From: DAOVVL01 sp965603095
Lineage (GTDB): Bacteria; Pseudomonadota; Alphaproteobacteria; Rhodospirillales; Magnetovibrionaceae
Length of the DNA: 38,224 nt
NCBI GenBank assembly: GCA_965603095.1
Contig: CBFDBQ010000016.1
Location: forward strand, 1 to 38,224
Direction: 5' to 3'
In this document: positions 15,808 through 23,745 of the stretch, piece by piece
Position numbering within the stretch: the first letter of the stretch is position 1
How the letters are laid out: each line of letters starts with the position of its first letter
The notes under the pieces: model-generated
The model's input: only the letters and a program-made list of their open reading frames with translations
Databases searched by the model: none
What the model was told of the DNA's origin: nothing
Translations under genes and position numbers: made by a program

Positions 15808-17162
15808 TAAATAAGACCATAAAAATTGTGCTGCTTAGTACTTTTATTGCGTTTTCTAGTTTCACTGGATCTGTATATGCGGCCGAAACAGACAACAAAA
15901 AAACATACGAGCTTCTTAATTTATTTGGCGAAGTATTTGAACGGGTGCGTTCCCAATATGTTGACGATACCGATGATCAAAAACTTATTGAATCGGCCAT
16001 TTCCGGAATGCTTAATTCCTTGGACCCTCATTCTAATTATCTTGATAAAGAAACATTTTCAGAAATGCAGGTTCGCAACAAAGGTGAGTTTGGCGGGCTT
16101 GGCATAGAAGTCACAATGGAAAATGGATTGGTCAAGGTTATTTCACCAATTGATGATACGCCCGCGTACAAGGCTGGCATAAAACCAGGTGATTTTTTCA
16201 CCCATCTTGATGGCAACCCAATTATTGGCATGACCCTTAACGAAGCCGTTGATCAAATGCGGGGAAAGGTCGGAACGGATATCAAACTAACCGTATTGCG
16301 CGAAGGCGTGGACCCGTTTGACGTAACAATTACCCGCGCGATTATAAAAATAAGAACGGTTAGGTCAAACGTTGTTGACGACATTGGCTATGTTCGTATT
16401 ACCCAATTTAACGCCCAGGCAATGGCTGGTTTGGAAAAAGCATTTAATAAATTTAATAAAGAACCGGGCGAGGGAAAATTACGCGGAGTAATTATTGACC
16501 TTCGTTCCAACCCCGGTGGGCTGCTTGATCAGGCGGTTTCAATTTCTGATGCGTTTCTTGATAGCGGTGAAATCGTTTCAATTCGTTCCAAGAAAAAACC
16601 AGAAGAAAGCCAACGCTTTCAAGCCCGTAAGGGAGACATTTCAGGCGGGATTCCCATTGTTGTAATGATTAATGGCGGTTCGGCCTCGGCCTCGGAAATT
16701 GTTGCAGGTGCGTTGCAAGACCATGGTCGGGCAATAATTCTAGGAACCAAATCATTCGGCAAAGGTTCAGTTCAAACCATTCAACCACTAAGCGGATATG
16801 GTGCAATAAAAATAACCACATCGCGTTATTACACCCCATCGGGGCGGTCTATACAGTCGGTTGGAATTACGCCAGATATTATTGTGCCGTTGGCTACACT
16901 TGAATCGCTCGAGCCATCAAAATTGCGTCGGGAAAGAGATCTCCGTGGTGCGTTGGATAAAGACAATGGCCAGAAAGAGGACAAGAAACAAGACGATAAA
17001 GAAAAGGCCGCAAAAAATGGTAATGGCTCTAATGGTGATAAGAGTACCGATAAAGCCGATGATAAAAAAGATGAAACTAAGGATTATCAGCTTACCCGTG
17101 CCAGAGACCTTATTCGCGGCATTTCCCTTTATAAAGGCATGAAATCAAGTGAGAACAAATGA
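15804..17162 (+). CDS. ctpA: Carboxy-terminal processing protease (S41 family)
   Basis: A periplasmic serine/lysine protease that trims or degrades envelope proteins. The 452-residue protein has a signal peptide (about 1-27, MINKTIKIVLLSTFIAFSSF...), a helical region with LDPHSNYL, a PDZ domain (about 97-180) and the S41 core. The catalytic Ser lies in NGGSASASE (290-298) and the partner Lys320 in SFGKGSVQ. A Lys/Asp/Asn-rich low-complexity tail (about 385-435) follows. The start at 15804 overlaps the envC stop through ATGA, with AAAGGA upstream; the stop overlaps yibQ the same way. The envC-ctpA adjacency fits joint control of amidase activation. Confidence 0.96.
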   Translation: MINKTIKIVLLSTFIAFSSFTGSVYAAETDNKKTYELLNLFGEVFERVRSQYVDDTDDQKLIESAISGMLNSLDPHSNYLDKETFSEMQVRNKGEFGGLGIEVTMENGLVKVISPIDDTPAYKAGIKPGDFFTHLDGNPIIGMTLNEAVDQMRGKVGTDIKLTVLREGVDPFDVTITRAIIKIRTVRSNVVDDIGYVRITQFNAQAMAGLEKAFNKFNKEPGEGKLRGVIIDLRSNPGGLLDQAVSISDAFLDSGEIVSIRSKKKPEESQRFQARKGDISGGIPIVVMINGGSASASEIVAGALQDHGRAIILGTKSFGKGSVQTIQPLSGYGAIKITTSRYYTPSGRSIQSVGITPDIIVPLATLESLEPSKLRRERDLRGALDKDNGQKEDKKQDDKEKAAKNGNGSNGDKSTDKADDKKDETKDYQLTRARDLIRGISLYKGMKSSENK

Positions 17163-18637
17163 AGCTTCCGATTAAATTCAAACTTGACGCACTCAAAGGA
17201 GTGCTCGGCAAGCTTGGTGCTGTGAAGGGCTTGTTTGGTCTTTTTGGCAAAAAGAAGAAGAAGAAGAAAAAAATTGACGAAGATGAATTGGATGAAGACG
17301 ATTTCATTCCATCATCATCGCGCAATAACGATGACGGCCCTGATGAAGGCCCAGATGAAGACAATGATTCTGGTGACGACCCAGATGATGAGGAAATACC
17401 CGAATTCGATGAGGAGCTCACCGAAGAAGAAATAGAAGAAGAAGCACAAAAAAAGAAACGCCTAATCATGTTTGGTGGTGGTGGGGCAGGTGCTGCTGCC
17501 ATTTTAGGAATTATAGCGTGGCTGGTTATGGCGCCTGCTAATAATGACGGTGATGTGCCCGACCCTAGGGTTCCGCTTGTTGTTGAAAACTTGGAAAATC
17601 TTGAGGCCGAAACATTTGCGCTGGATCAGGCTTTGGGCCGTCAGCCATTGACACCATCTGACGCAGGCGCGGGCCAGGGAGCGGGCCAAGGCGCGGATCA
17701 GAAAAAATCCTTAAATGAATTGGCGGCAGGGGACGCGGCGGGCAATGTTGCACCCGGGGCCGGCGTGGTTGTTCCGGCAACCACCAAGGATGCGTTTGCT
17801 GCACTTTCCCCTGCGCCCAAGGGAACCCCTCTAAAGGCCGCGCCTAACTATGAAATGATAGAAGAAACCGATATGGGAATGCTTCCCAGAATATCTGATA
17901 AAGGCCAAACCCCGTTTAATGAATACTCACGCCCCTATGAAGGTAAAAAATCTGACCAGCCACGGGTCGCGGTAATAGTTTCTGGCCTTGGTCATTCTCG
18001 CGCGGCTACTGATGCGGCCATAAATAATTTACCTCCGGAAATAAGCTTGGCAATTGATTCATATGCCCGCGGCGTAAGTTACTGGATGGATCGTGCCCGT
18101 GAAGTTGGCCACGAGGTTCTTTTGACCTTGCCGTTGGAATCTGCAACTTTTCCATTTGAAGATCCCGGCCCGGGTACGTTGCGGGTTTTGAGCGCACCAG
18201 AAGAAAACGTAAATCAGATGGAATGGGTAATGAGCCGAGGGTCAGGATTTTTTGGCTTGATGGGTGTTGCTGGATCAAAGTTCACAACCAATGATGAGCA
18301 AACATCGTTCATGTTAAAAGCCATAAAAGATCGTGGAATTATGTTCGTTGATGGTGGCTATACACCGCTTAGCCTTGCCCCGCGCATAGCATTTAAGGAA
18401 AAAGTTACTTGGGCCGCGGTAGAAATTGATTTGGATAAAAAACTTGAAGGTTCAAAAATAGATTTAAAATTGGCAGAATTTGAAAAACTAGCTACAAGCA
18501 GATCACTTGCAATTGGCAGAATTTCAAATTCTCCCATATCGCTTGCACGTTTAAGCGCGTGGATTAAAACACTACCTGATAAAGGCATAGAACTTGTCCC
18601 GGTATCTGCACTGGCAAATAAACAACTAATTAGATAG
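17159..18637 (+). CDS. YibQ-type divergent polysaccharide deacetylase with poly-Lys/acidic N-terminus
   Basis: A 492-residue protein. The C-terminal half (about 265-490) is a divergent polysaccharide deacetylase domain (YibQ/DUF610 group): RVAVIVSGLGHS, then EVLLTLPLES and a late MFVDGG. The usual metal-binding Asp pair near the first strand reads VSGLG, so catalysis is doubtful. The N-terminus is unusual: an amphipathic stretch ending in eight consecutive lysines (31-38), an Asp/Glu-rich segment (40-96), then one membrane helix (about 103-125) and a Pro/Ala/Gly linker. This predicts a cytoplasmic charged head and a periplasmic deacetylase-like domain. It is coupled to ctpA by ATGA. Confidence 0.85.
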   Translation: MKLPIKFKLDALKGVLGKLGAVKGLFGLFGKKKKKKKKIDEDELDEDDFIPSSSRNNDDGPDEGPDEDNDSGDDPDDEEIPEFDEELTEEEIEEEAQKKKRLIMFGGGGAGAAAILGIIAWLVMAPANNDGDVPDPRVPLVVENLENLEAETFALDQALGRQPLTPSDAGAGQGAGQGADQKKSLNELAAGDAAGNVAPGAGVVVPATTKDAFAALSPAPKGTPLKAAPNYEMIEETDMGMLPRISDKGQTPFNEYSRPYEGKKSDQPRVAVIVSGLGHSRAATDAAINNLPPEISLAIDSYARGVSYWMDRAREVGHEVLLTLPLESATFPFEDPGPGTLRVLSAPEENVNQMEWVMSRGSGFFGLMGVAGSKFTTNDEQTSFMLKAIKDRGIMFVDGGYTPLSLAPRIAFKEKVTWAAVEIDLDKKLEGSKIDLKLAEFEKLATSRSLAIGRISNSPISLARLSAWIKTLPDKGIELVPVSALANKQLIR

Positions 18638-18649
18638 AAATCAAAACAA

Positions 18650-19150
18650 ATGACCACCACCAATAATTCTTCCAACGCTCTTCCTTATCGTCTTGGCGTT
18701 GGGGCCATGATATTTAATGATGATAATAATGTTTTGGTCGCCAAACGTATTGATACACCGGGTGATGCATGGCAAATGCCACAAGGCGGAATAGATAAAG
18801 ATGAAGACCCAGACGTGGCGGTTTTTCGCGAAGTAGAAGAAGAAATAGGAACCACCAAGTGTGAAATTATTGCAAAATCAAGCGGTTGGCTGACCTATGA
18901 TATACCGGATGATTTGCGTTCAAAATTATGGGGCGGCAAGTATCAGGGGCAAAAACAAAAATGGTATGCCATGCGTTTTATAGGTCAAAATAGCGACATA
19001 GTTCTCGACGCGCATCATAAACCAGAATTTTCAGAGTGGCAGTGGGTAGAAATTAACACCATCCCCGATCTTATCGTTCCGTTTAAACGTGAGCTGTATA
19101 ATAAAATTGTGGACGAATTTTCACATATTGTAACAAGAGATAATGGATGA
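18650..19150 (+). CDS. rppH: RNA pyrophosphohydrolase
   Basis: RppH removes pyrophosphate from mRNA 5' ends, which opens them to RNase E decay. The 166-residue Nudix protein carries the complete Nudix box at 46-67: GGIDKDE, seven residues, then REVEEEIG. Family segments YRLGVGAMIFN, WQMPQGG, WLTYDIP and GQKQKWYAMRF are all present. It starts 12 bases after yibQ with no obvious Shine-Dalgarno, and its stop overlaps the exchanger gene through ATGA. Confidence 0.95.
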   Translation: MTTTNNSSNALPYRLGVGAMIFNDDNNVLVAKRIDTPGDAWQMPQGGIDKDEDPDVAVFREVEEEIGTTKCEIIAKSSGWLTYDIPDDLRSKLWGGKYQGQKQKWYAMRFIGQNSDIVLDAHHKPEFSEWQWVEINTIPDLIVPFKRELYNKIVDEFSHIVTRDNG

Positions 19151-20124
19151 CCTATTTGCTGCTAATTATCGGAAGTATCCTGCTGCTTGGCGGTGCCGAG
19201 GTAATGGTGCGCGGTGCAGTGCAAATTGCGACCAAGTTTGGGCTTTCATCACTTTTAATTGGTATGACCGTTGTTGCGTTTGGCACATCGGCACCTGAAC
19301 TTGTTGTTAGTATGAATGCGGCTTTGGCTGGCACATCGGGCATAGCGCTTGGTAATGTGGTTGGGTCAAACACCGCTAATATTTTATTGATATTGGGGGC
19401 AACTTGTTTAGTGGCCCCGGTTGTGGTCGACCCCAAAGCAGTTATGCGCGATGGCATAATGCTTTTGGCATCATCGGTATTTTTTATATGGATATCGCTT
19501 ACCGGGCGCATAGAATCTTATTTTGGCGCGGCCATGGTTATTGCGTTGATTGCTTATTTCTTCAGCTCTTATGTTCGCGAACGCAATAATGGTTTTGCTA
19601 GTGCAAAATTGCATGAACGCGAAACAGAAGAATTCAAAGATATAGAAATAAATATGTGGGTTGCTTGGGCTTTTTTTATATTCGGTCTAGCTGGCGTTAT
19701 TTATGGCGCCGATATGTTAGTTAAAAGCGGAACCGAAATTGCCCGTAGCCTTGGCGTATCAGAAGAAGTAATTGGTCTTACCGTAATTGCCATTGGCACA
19801 TCGTTGCCGGAATTGGCGGCATCGGTTGTTGCGGCGCTTAGGGGCCATACGGACGTTGCGGTTGGTAATATTGTTGGCTCAAACCTGTTTAATTTACTTT
19901 TGGTCGCAGGCGGTGTTGCCGCGGTTTATCCGCTTGATGTTCCAGAACAAATACAACGATTTGATCTGTGGATCATGTTAGCGGCAACCATTATGCTTTT
20001 TGCCTATCTTGCATTGGGCAAACGTTTTCGCCGCCGTGAGGGCACCTTGTTACTGAGCGCATATGGCGGCTATGTGGCATTGCAGGCATATGGGGTACCC
20101 AACCTTTATCAGTGGATTCCTTGA
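19147..20124 (+). CDS. Calcium/sodium antiporter, CaCA family (YrbG-like)
   Basis: An inner-membrane cation exchanger of 325 residues with about ten hydrophobic helices. The two inverted alpha-repeats are clear: GTSAPELVVSMNAAL with GNVVGSNTANILLILG near the N-terminus, and GTSLPELAASVVAAL with GNIVGSNLFNLLLVAG in the second half. Each has the ion-binding Glu of the PEL motif. A charged cytoplasmic loop (about 143-165) joins the halves. The ATG is embedded in the rppH stop (ATGA), suggesting coupled translation, though no functional link to RNA decay is evident. Ion specificity cannot be read from sequence. Confidence 0.93.
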   Translation: MTYLLLIIGSILLLGGAEVMVRGAVQIATKFGLSSLLIGMTVVAFGTSAPELVVSMNAALAGTSGIALGNVVGSNTANILLILGATCLVAPVVVDPKAVMRDGIMLLASSVFFIWISLTGRIESYFGAAMVIALIAYFFSSYVRERNNGFASAKLHERETEEFKDIEINMWVAWAFFIFGLAGVIYGADMLVKSGTEIARSLGVSEEVIGLTVIAIGTSLPELAASVVAALRGHTDVAVGNIVGSNLFNLLLVAGGVAAVYPLDVPEQIQRFDLWIMLAATIMLFAYLALGKRFRRREGTLLLSAYGGYVALQAYGVPNLYQWIP

Positions 20125-20164
20125 GGGACTTGCATCAAACACCAGCTTCGCTCATTCTTATCCC

Positions 20165-20944
20165 ATGAATAATCTTTCTCAACCTGCCCAGCCCAATGTT
20201 CTTATTACGGGTGCCGCGCACCGTATTGGTCGTGCCATTGCGCTTGATTTAGCGGCAAATGGATATGGTGTTGGGGTTCATTACAATAACTCCGAAGAAG
20301 CCGCAGCCCAATTGGTTGAAAATATTATTGATTCCGGTGGTCGCGCCGTTGCGGTTAAGGCTAACCTTGCCAATGAAGAAGAGGTCAAATCCATTATCCC
20401 GGCGACTTCTGATGCGTTGGGCCCGCTTACGGTATTAATAAATAACGCGTCATTATTTGAAAATGACAACATTACAGACACCACCCGCGAAGGGTGGGAT
20501 ATGCATATGGATGTAAATTTGCGGGCACCATTTGTGCTTTCGCAAAATTTCTGCCGCCAGATACCAGATGGCCTCGAAGGCAATATAATTAATATTCTTG
20601 ATCAACGGGTATGGAGCTTAACGCCTTATTTTATGACCTACACCCTTAGTAAATCTGCGCTTTGGACCCTTACTCAGACTTTGGCTTTGGCGCTGGCCCC
20701 ACAAATAAGGGTGAACGGAATTGGGCCGGGACCTACCTTGCAAAACACCCGACAAACCAACGAAGATTTTGCCCGCCAGTGGGCGGAAACACCACTCGGG
20801 CGCAAAATCATGCCAGACGAAATTGCCGATACGGTTAATTTTATCATTCATGCCCCATCCATGACCGGCCAGATGATAGCAATTGATGGTGGCCAGCATT
20901 TGGGCTGGGCTCAGGAATCAGGCAGTGCCCTAATTAAAGAATAA
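20165..20944 (+). CDS. Short-chain dehydrogenase, pteridine-reductase-like
   Basis: A 259-residue SDR. The cofactor motif TGAAHRIGRA (15-24) has the Arg-containing form typical of NADPH-using pteridine reductases and FolM. NNAS is at 93-96, and the catalytic Tyr159 and Lys163 lie in YTLSK. The C-terminal GPGPTL and the stretch ending IDGGQHLGW are also typical. The ATG at 20165 places the first beta strand 11 residues in; a longer reading from 20063 would overlap the exchanger gene. No ribosome site is evident. It sits just before folB, so a role in pterin or folate reduction is inferred; a general SDR role is the alternative. Confidence 0.85.
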   Translation: MNNLSQPAQPNVLITGAAHRIGRAIALDLAANGYGVGVHYNNSEEAAAQLVENIIDSGGRAVAVKANLANEEEVKSIIPATSDALGPLTVLINNASLFENDNITDTTREGWDMHMDVNLRAPFVLSQNFCRQIPDGLEGNIINILDQRVWSLTPYFMTYTLSKSALWTLTQTLALALAPQIRVNGIGPGPTLQNTRQTNEDFARQWAETPLGRKIMPDEIADTVNFIIHAPSMTGQMIAIDGGQHLGWAQESGSALIKE

Positions 20945-21019
20945 CCCTTGCCGGGCAGGAAATGTGGCAATAGAACTAGCCCTCTCATAAATTCTCACAT
21001 TAATGGAGCAAATGGAAAA

Positions 21020-21439
21020 ATGTCCGGACCCAAAGTCAAGCTGGTGCCAACCCCATCCATAGCCGATGCCCGTGCTGGAGTTAGGCATGTTTTCGTTCGC
21101 GACCTTGAATTGATGACGTCAATTGGCGTCCATGATCACGAACGCATGGCCACCCAAAGGGTGAGAATTAATCTCGATATGGCAGTTTTTGAAGGCGATA
21201 GGGATTTGGCCGATGATCTGGACAATGTGGTTTGCTATGAGCAAATAACCACCACCGTCAGAGAGGTTTGTAATGCGCGGCATATAAATCTGGTGGAGAC
21301 CATGGCCGAAGAAATATCATCGGTTTGCCTTGCCGCTGACAAGGTTCGTTCGGTTTTGGTCAGGGTTGAAAAGTTGGATGTATTTGATGATGTTTCTAGT
21401 GTCGGGGTGGAAATAGAGCGTTTTAATCCGGAAGTATAA
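21020..21439 (+). CDS. folB: Dihydroneopterin aldolase
   Basis: FolB cleaves 7,8-dihydroneopterin to 6-hydroxymethyl-dihydropterin in folate synthesis. The 139-residue protein shows VFVRDLELMTSIGVHDHE, the Tyr73 region NVVCYEQITTTV, Glu93 in LVETMAEEI and the catalytic Lys118 in VRVEKLD, followed by VGVEIER. I chose the ATG at 21020, preceded by GGAG at 21005-21008; a TTG at 20948 would add 24 residues outside the family. About 15 residues at the N-terminus precede the fold. It follows the SDR by 75 bases. Confidence 0.93.
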   Translation: MSGPKVKLVPTPSIADARAGVRHVFVRDLELMTSIGVHDHERMATQRVRINLDMAVFEGDRDLADDLDNVVCYEQITTTVREVCNARHINLVETMAEEISSVCLAADKVRSVLVRVEKLDVFDDVSSVGVEIERFNPEV

Positions 21440-21557
21440 TTTCAGGAACCGAGCCCAACTCATTGTTTTTACAAGAAACTAGCACCACCTCACGCTTTGG
21501 TGGATAGTTTTACACAGGTACACGCGTTCATAGCTTATTGGGGGTGATTGTTAGAAT

Positions 21558-21587
21558 ATTACCCGTTACGGAACTGTAACGAGTAAT
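21558..21587. repeat. 12-bp inverted repeat upstream of uvrC
   Basis: ATTACCCGTTAC and GTAACGAGTAAT, separated by GGAACT, are inverted with a single mismatch (C opposite A on plus, a G-U pair if transcribed from minus). No T-run follows on either side, so it looks more like an operator or a structural element than a terminator. Confidence 0.6.
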
Positions 21588-21626
21588 AGTATCAATTTTA
21601 TGTAATGTTTTCATTAAGTTGTATTG

Positions 21627-21645
21627 ATGCACATTTTTTGTGCAT
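21627..21645. repeat. 7-bp inverted repeat around five T residues
   Basis: ATGCACA and TGTGCAT form a perfect 7-bp inverted repeat with a TTTTT loop, within the AT-rich middle of the gap. The right arm partly resembles a degenerate reverse DnaA box. Confidence 0.5.
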
Positions 21646-21773
21646 TTCATAGAATTCCAAGCCATGCATGGATAGTTTTTGTTAGAGGCTCAATTATCAA
21701 CATGTTTATCCACATGTTCAGTGGATAGTTAACAATACCCTATTGAAAGCAAATTTTCTTTACCTAGGGCAAT

Positions 21774-23699
21774 ATGGGAAACATGACCGACAAGATAGAC
21801 AAGACAGCCCAAGGTGGCCACAAGGACGAGCAAATGAAGGGTGTAGGGTTAATAGCCGCTTTGGCCCAGAACCTGCCTAGCGCGCCTGGGGTTTATCGCA
21901 TGCTGGGCGCTGGTGATAGTGCGCAGGTGTTATATGTGGGCAAGGCCAAGAACCTGAAAAAAAGGGTTTTGAGCTATACCCGTCCGGGTAAGTTAAGCCC
22001 CCGCATTGGGCGCATGGTTGGGCAAACCCATGACATGGAATTTGTCACTACCCACACCGAAGCAGAGGCCCTGTTGCTTGAGGCCAACCTCATAAAAAAA
22101 CTAAGCCCGCGTTATAATATTTTATTGCGTGATGATAAATCATTTCCGGAAATATTGGTTGAGGCTGGCCATAAATTTGCTCGAGTAATAAAGCACCGGG
22201 GCGCCCATAGGGCCAAAGGGGATTATTTCGGCCCTTTTGCTTCTGCCTGGGCGGTAAATGAAACCATCACCACCCTGCAACGGGCATTTTTGCTTAGAAC
22301 TTGTTCCGATGCGGTTTTTTCTTCCCGCACCAGGCCATGCCTGCTTTTTCAAATAAAGCGTTGCTCTGGGCCCTGTGTCGGTAAAATAAACCAAGGCGAT
22401 TATTCTGAACTGGTGGCCCAAGCCAGCGAATTCCTAAAGGGGCGAAGCCAGAAAATACAAAAATCCATGGCAGCCCATATGCAGGCAGCCAGCGACAACC
22501 AAGAGTTCGAGCAAGCGGCCAGCCTACGCGATAGAATTCGCGCGCTTACCCGCATTCAGGGCCATCAGGATATAAACCCCGGAAACATAATCGACGCCGA
22601 TGTTATTGCCCTTCATCAAGATGGCGGCAGGGCCTGCGTGCAGGTGTTCTTTTTTAGGGGTGGGCGCAATTTTGGCAACCGGGCATTTTATCCGGCAGGA
22701 AGCGCAGGTGAGACCCCATCGGTGGTATTAGAAGCGTTTCTTGGGCAGTTTTATTCAGCCCATACTCCGCCACCCGAAGTATTGCTAAGCCATTCATTAG
22801 TGGAATCTGGCGATGGTGTGGTCATGAAAGATGCCCTAAGCGCACGGGCTGGACGTAAAGTCACCATAAAAGCACCAACCCGCGGTGATCGCCGGCGCCT
22901 GACTGCCCACGCATTAGAAAATGCCCGGGGCGCACTTTTGCGCAAAAAAGTTGAAAATGAAACTCAGGAAAAATTGCTATCTGGCTTGGCGAAAAAATTG
23001 AAACTTGAACAAAGCCCGGAACGAATTGAGGTTTATGATAATTCCCATGTATCGGGAACCAAAGCAGTAGGGGCAATGATTGTTGCCGGAGCAGAAGGTT
23101 TTAGAAAAAATGCTTATCGCAAGTTTAATATCAAGGGTCCATTAGCCCCGGGGGATGATTATGCCATGATGCGCGAAGTTCTAACCCGGAGGTTTTCTCG
23201 CGCCATCAAACAAGCAGGTAACGAAGCCCAAGATGAAAAATGGGATTTGCCTGAATTGGTAATTGTCGATGGCGGCAAGGGCCAGCTTTCAGTTGCAATG
23301 GAAGTATTTGCCGACCTTGGCATAGAAGACGTGGCGTTATGTGCAATTTCAAAAGGTCCAGATAGAAACGCCGGGCGCGAGCTAATCCATCAACCGGGTG
23401 TGGCCAGCCCATTGATTTTGGATGAACGTGACCCAATTTTATATTTTTTACAGCGCATTCGCGACGAAGCCCACCGTTTTGCCATTGGCACCCATAGGGC
23501 AAGAAGGGCTAAATCACTGGTTCGTTCAGGGATAGATGATATTCCGGGCATTGGTCCGGGTCGAAAAAAAGCCCTGTTGCATCATTTTGGCTCAATCGGT
23601 GCGGTTAAGGATGCTGGATTAAATGACCTCGAAGCCGTAAAAGGCATATCAGGCTCCAGTGCAAGGCGCATTTATGACTGGTTTCATACTGGCGATTAA
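21774..23699 (+). CDS. uvrC: UvrABC excinuclease subunit C
   Basis: UvrC makes both incisions in nucleotide excision repair. The 641-residue protein has a GIY-YIG nuclease domain (about 35-115, with GVYRML and LYVGKAKNLKKR). A Cys-bearing segment CSDAVF...RPCLLFQIKRC...PCVG is followed by a UVR motif for UvrB binding (EFEQAASLRDRIRAL). The RNase H-like second nuclease domain has IEVYDNSHVSG and VIVDGGKGQL, then the conserved RDEAHRFAIGTHR. Tandem helix-hairpin-helix motifs (DDIPGIGPGRKKAL, EAVKGISGSSARR) end the protein. AGGG lies upstream of the ATG; a second ATG three codons later is possible. It is preceded by the DnaA-box-rich gap. Confidence 0.97.
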   Translation: MGNMTDKIDKTAQGGHKDEQMKGVGLIAALAQNLPSAPGVYRMLGAGDSAQVLYVGKAKNLKKRVLSYTRPGKLSPRIGRMVGQTHDMEFVTTHTEAEALLLEANLIKKLSPRYNILLRDDKSFPEILVEAGHKFARVIKHRGAHRAKGDYFGPFASAWAVNETITTLQRAFLLRTCSDAVFSSRTRPCLLFQIKRCSGPCVGKINQGDYSELVAQASEFLKGRSQKIQKSMAAHMQAASDNQEFEQAASLRDRIRALTRIQGHQDINPGNIIDADVIALHQDGGRACVQVFFFRGGRNFGNRAFYPAGSAGETPSVVLEAFLGQFYSAHTPPPEVLLSHSLVESGDGVVMKDALSARAGRKVTIKAPTRGDRRRLTAHALENARGALLRKKVENETQEKLLSGLAKKLKLEQSPERIEVYDNSHVSGTKAVGAMIVAGAEGFRKNAYRKFNIKGPLAPGDDYAMMREVLTRRFSRAIKQAGNEAQDEKWDLPELVIVDGGKGQLSVAMEVFADLGIEDVALCAISKGPDRNAGRELIHQPGVASPLILDERDPILYFLQRIRDEAHRFAIGTHRARRAKSLVRSGIDDIPGIGPGRKKALLHHFGSIGAVKDAGLNDLEAVKGISGSSARRIYDWFHTGD

Positions 23700-23745
23700 G
23701 TGGTTAGAATGACAAATCAATAATACCAAATATGGCAATACCAAT

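Larger units (their letters stand above)
21440..21773. promoter_or_regulatory. Gene-free AT-rich region with DnaA-box-like 9-mers, upstream of uvrC
   Basis: A 334-base gap without a credible gene. TTATCCACA (21706-21714) is an exact strong DnaA box, and TTTTACACA (21508-21516) fits the relaxed consensus TTWTNCACA. TTATCAACA (21694-21702) has one mismatch. GGTGGATAG (21499-21507) and AGTGGATAG (21721-21729, approximately) match the reverse box at 7 of 9 positions. TGGATAGTT occurs three times, at 21501, 21669 and 21722. TTATCAACATGT and TTATCCACATGT are tandem 12-mers (21694-21717), and TATCCAC/GTGGATA forms an inverted repeat there. Together this resembles a replication-initiator binding region. 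It must also hold the uvrC promoter. Function is inferred, not shown. Confidence 0.5.

Noticed and set aside
20063..20164. Longer SDR reading overlapping the exchanger gene
   Set aside because: It would overlap the upstream gene by more than 60 bases and add residues foreign to the SDR fold.
21716..21733. LexA-like site GTTC...GTTA before uvrC
   Set aside because: The alphaproteobacterial box is GTTC-N7-GTTC. Here the spacing is eight and the last base is wrong, so the match is not good enough to call.
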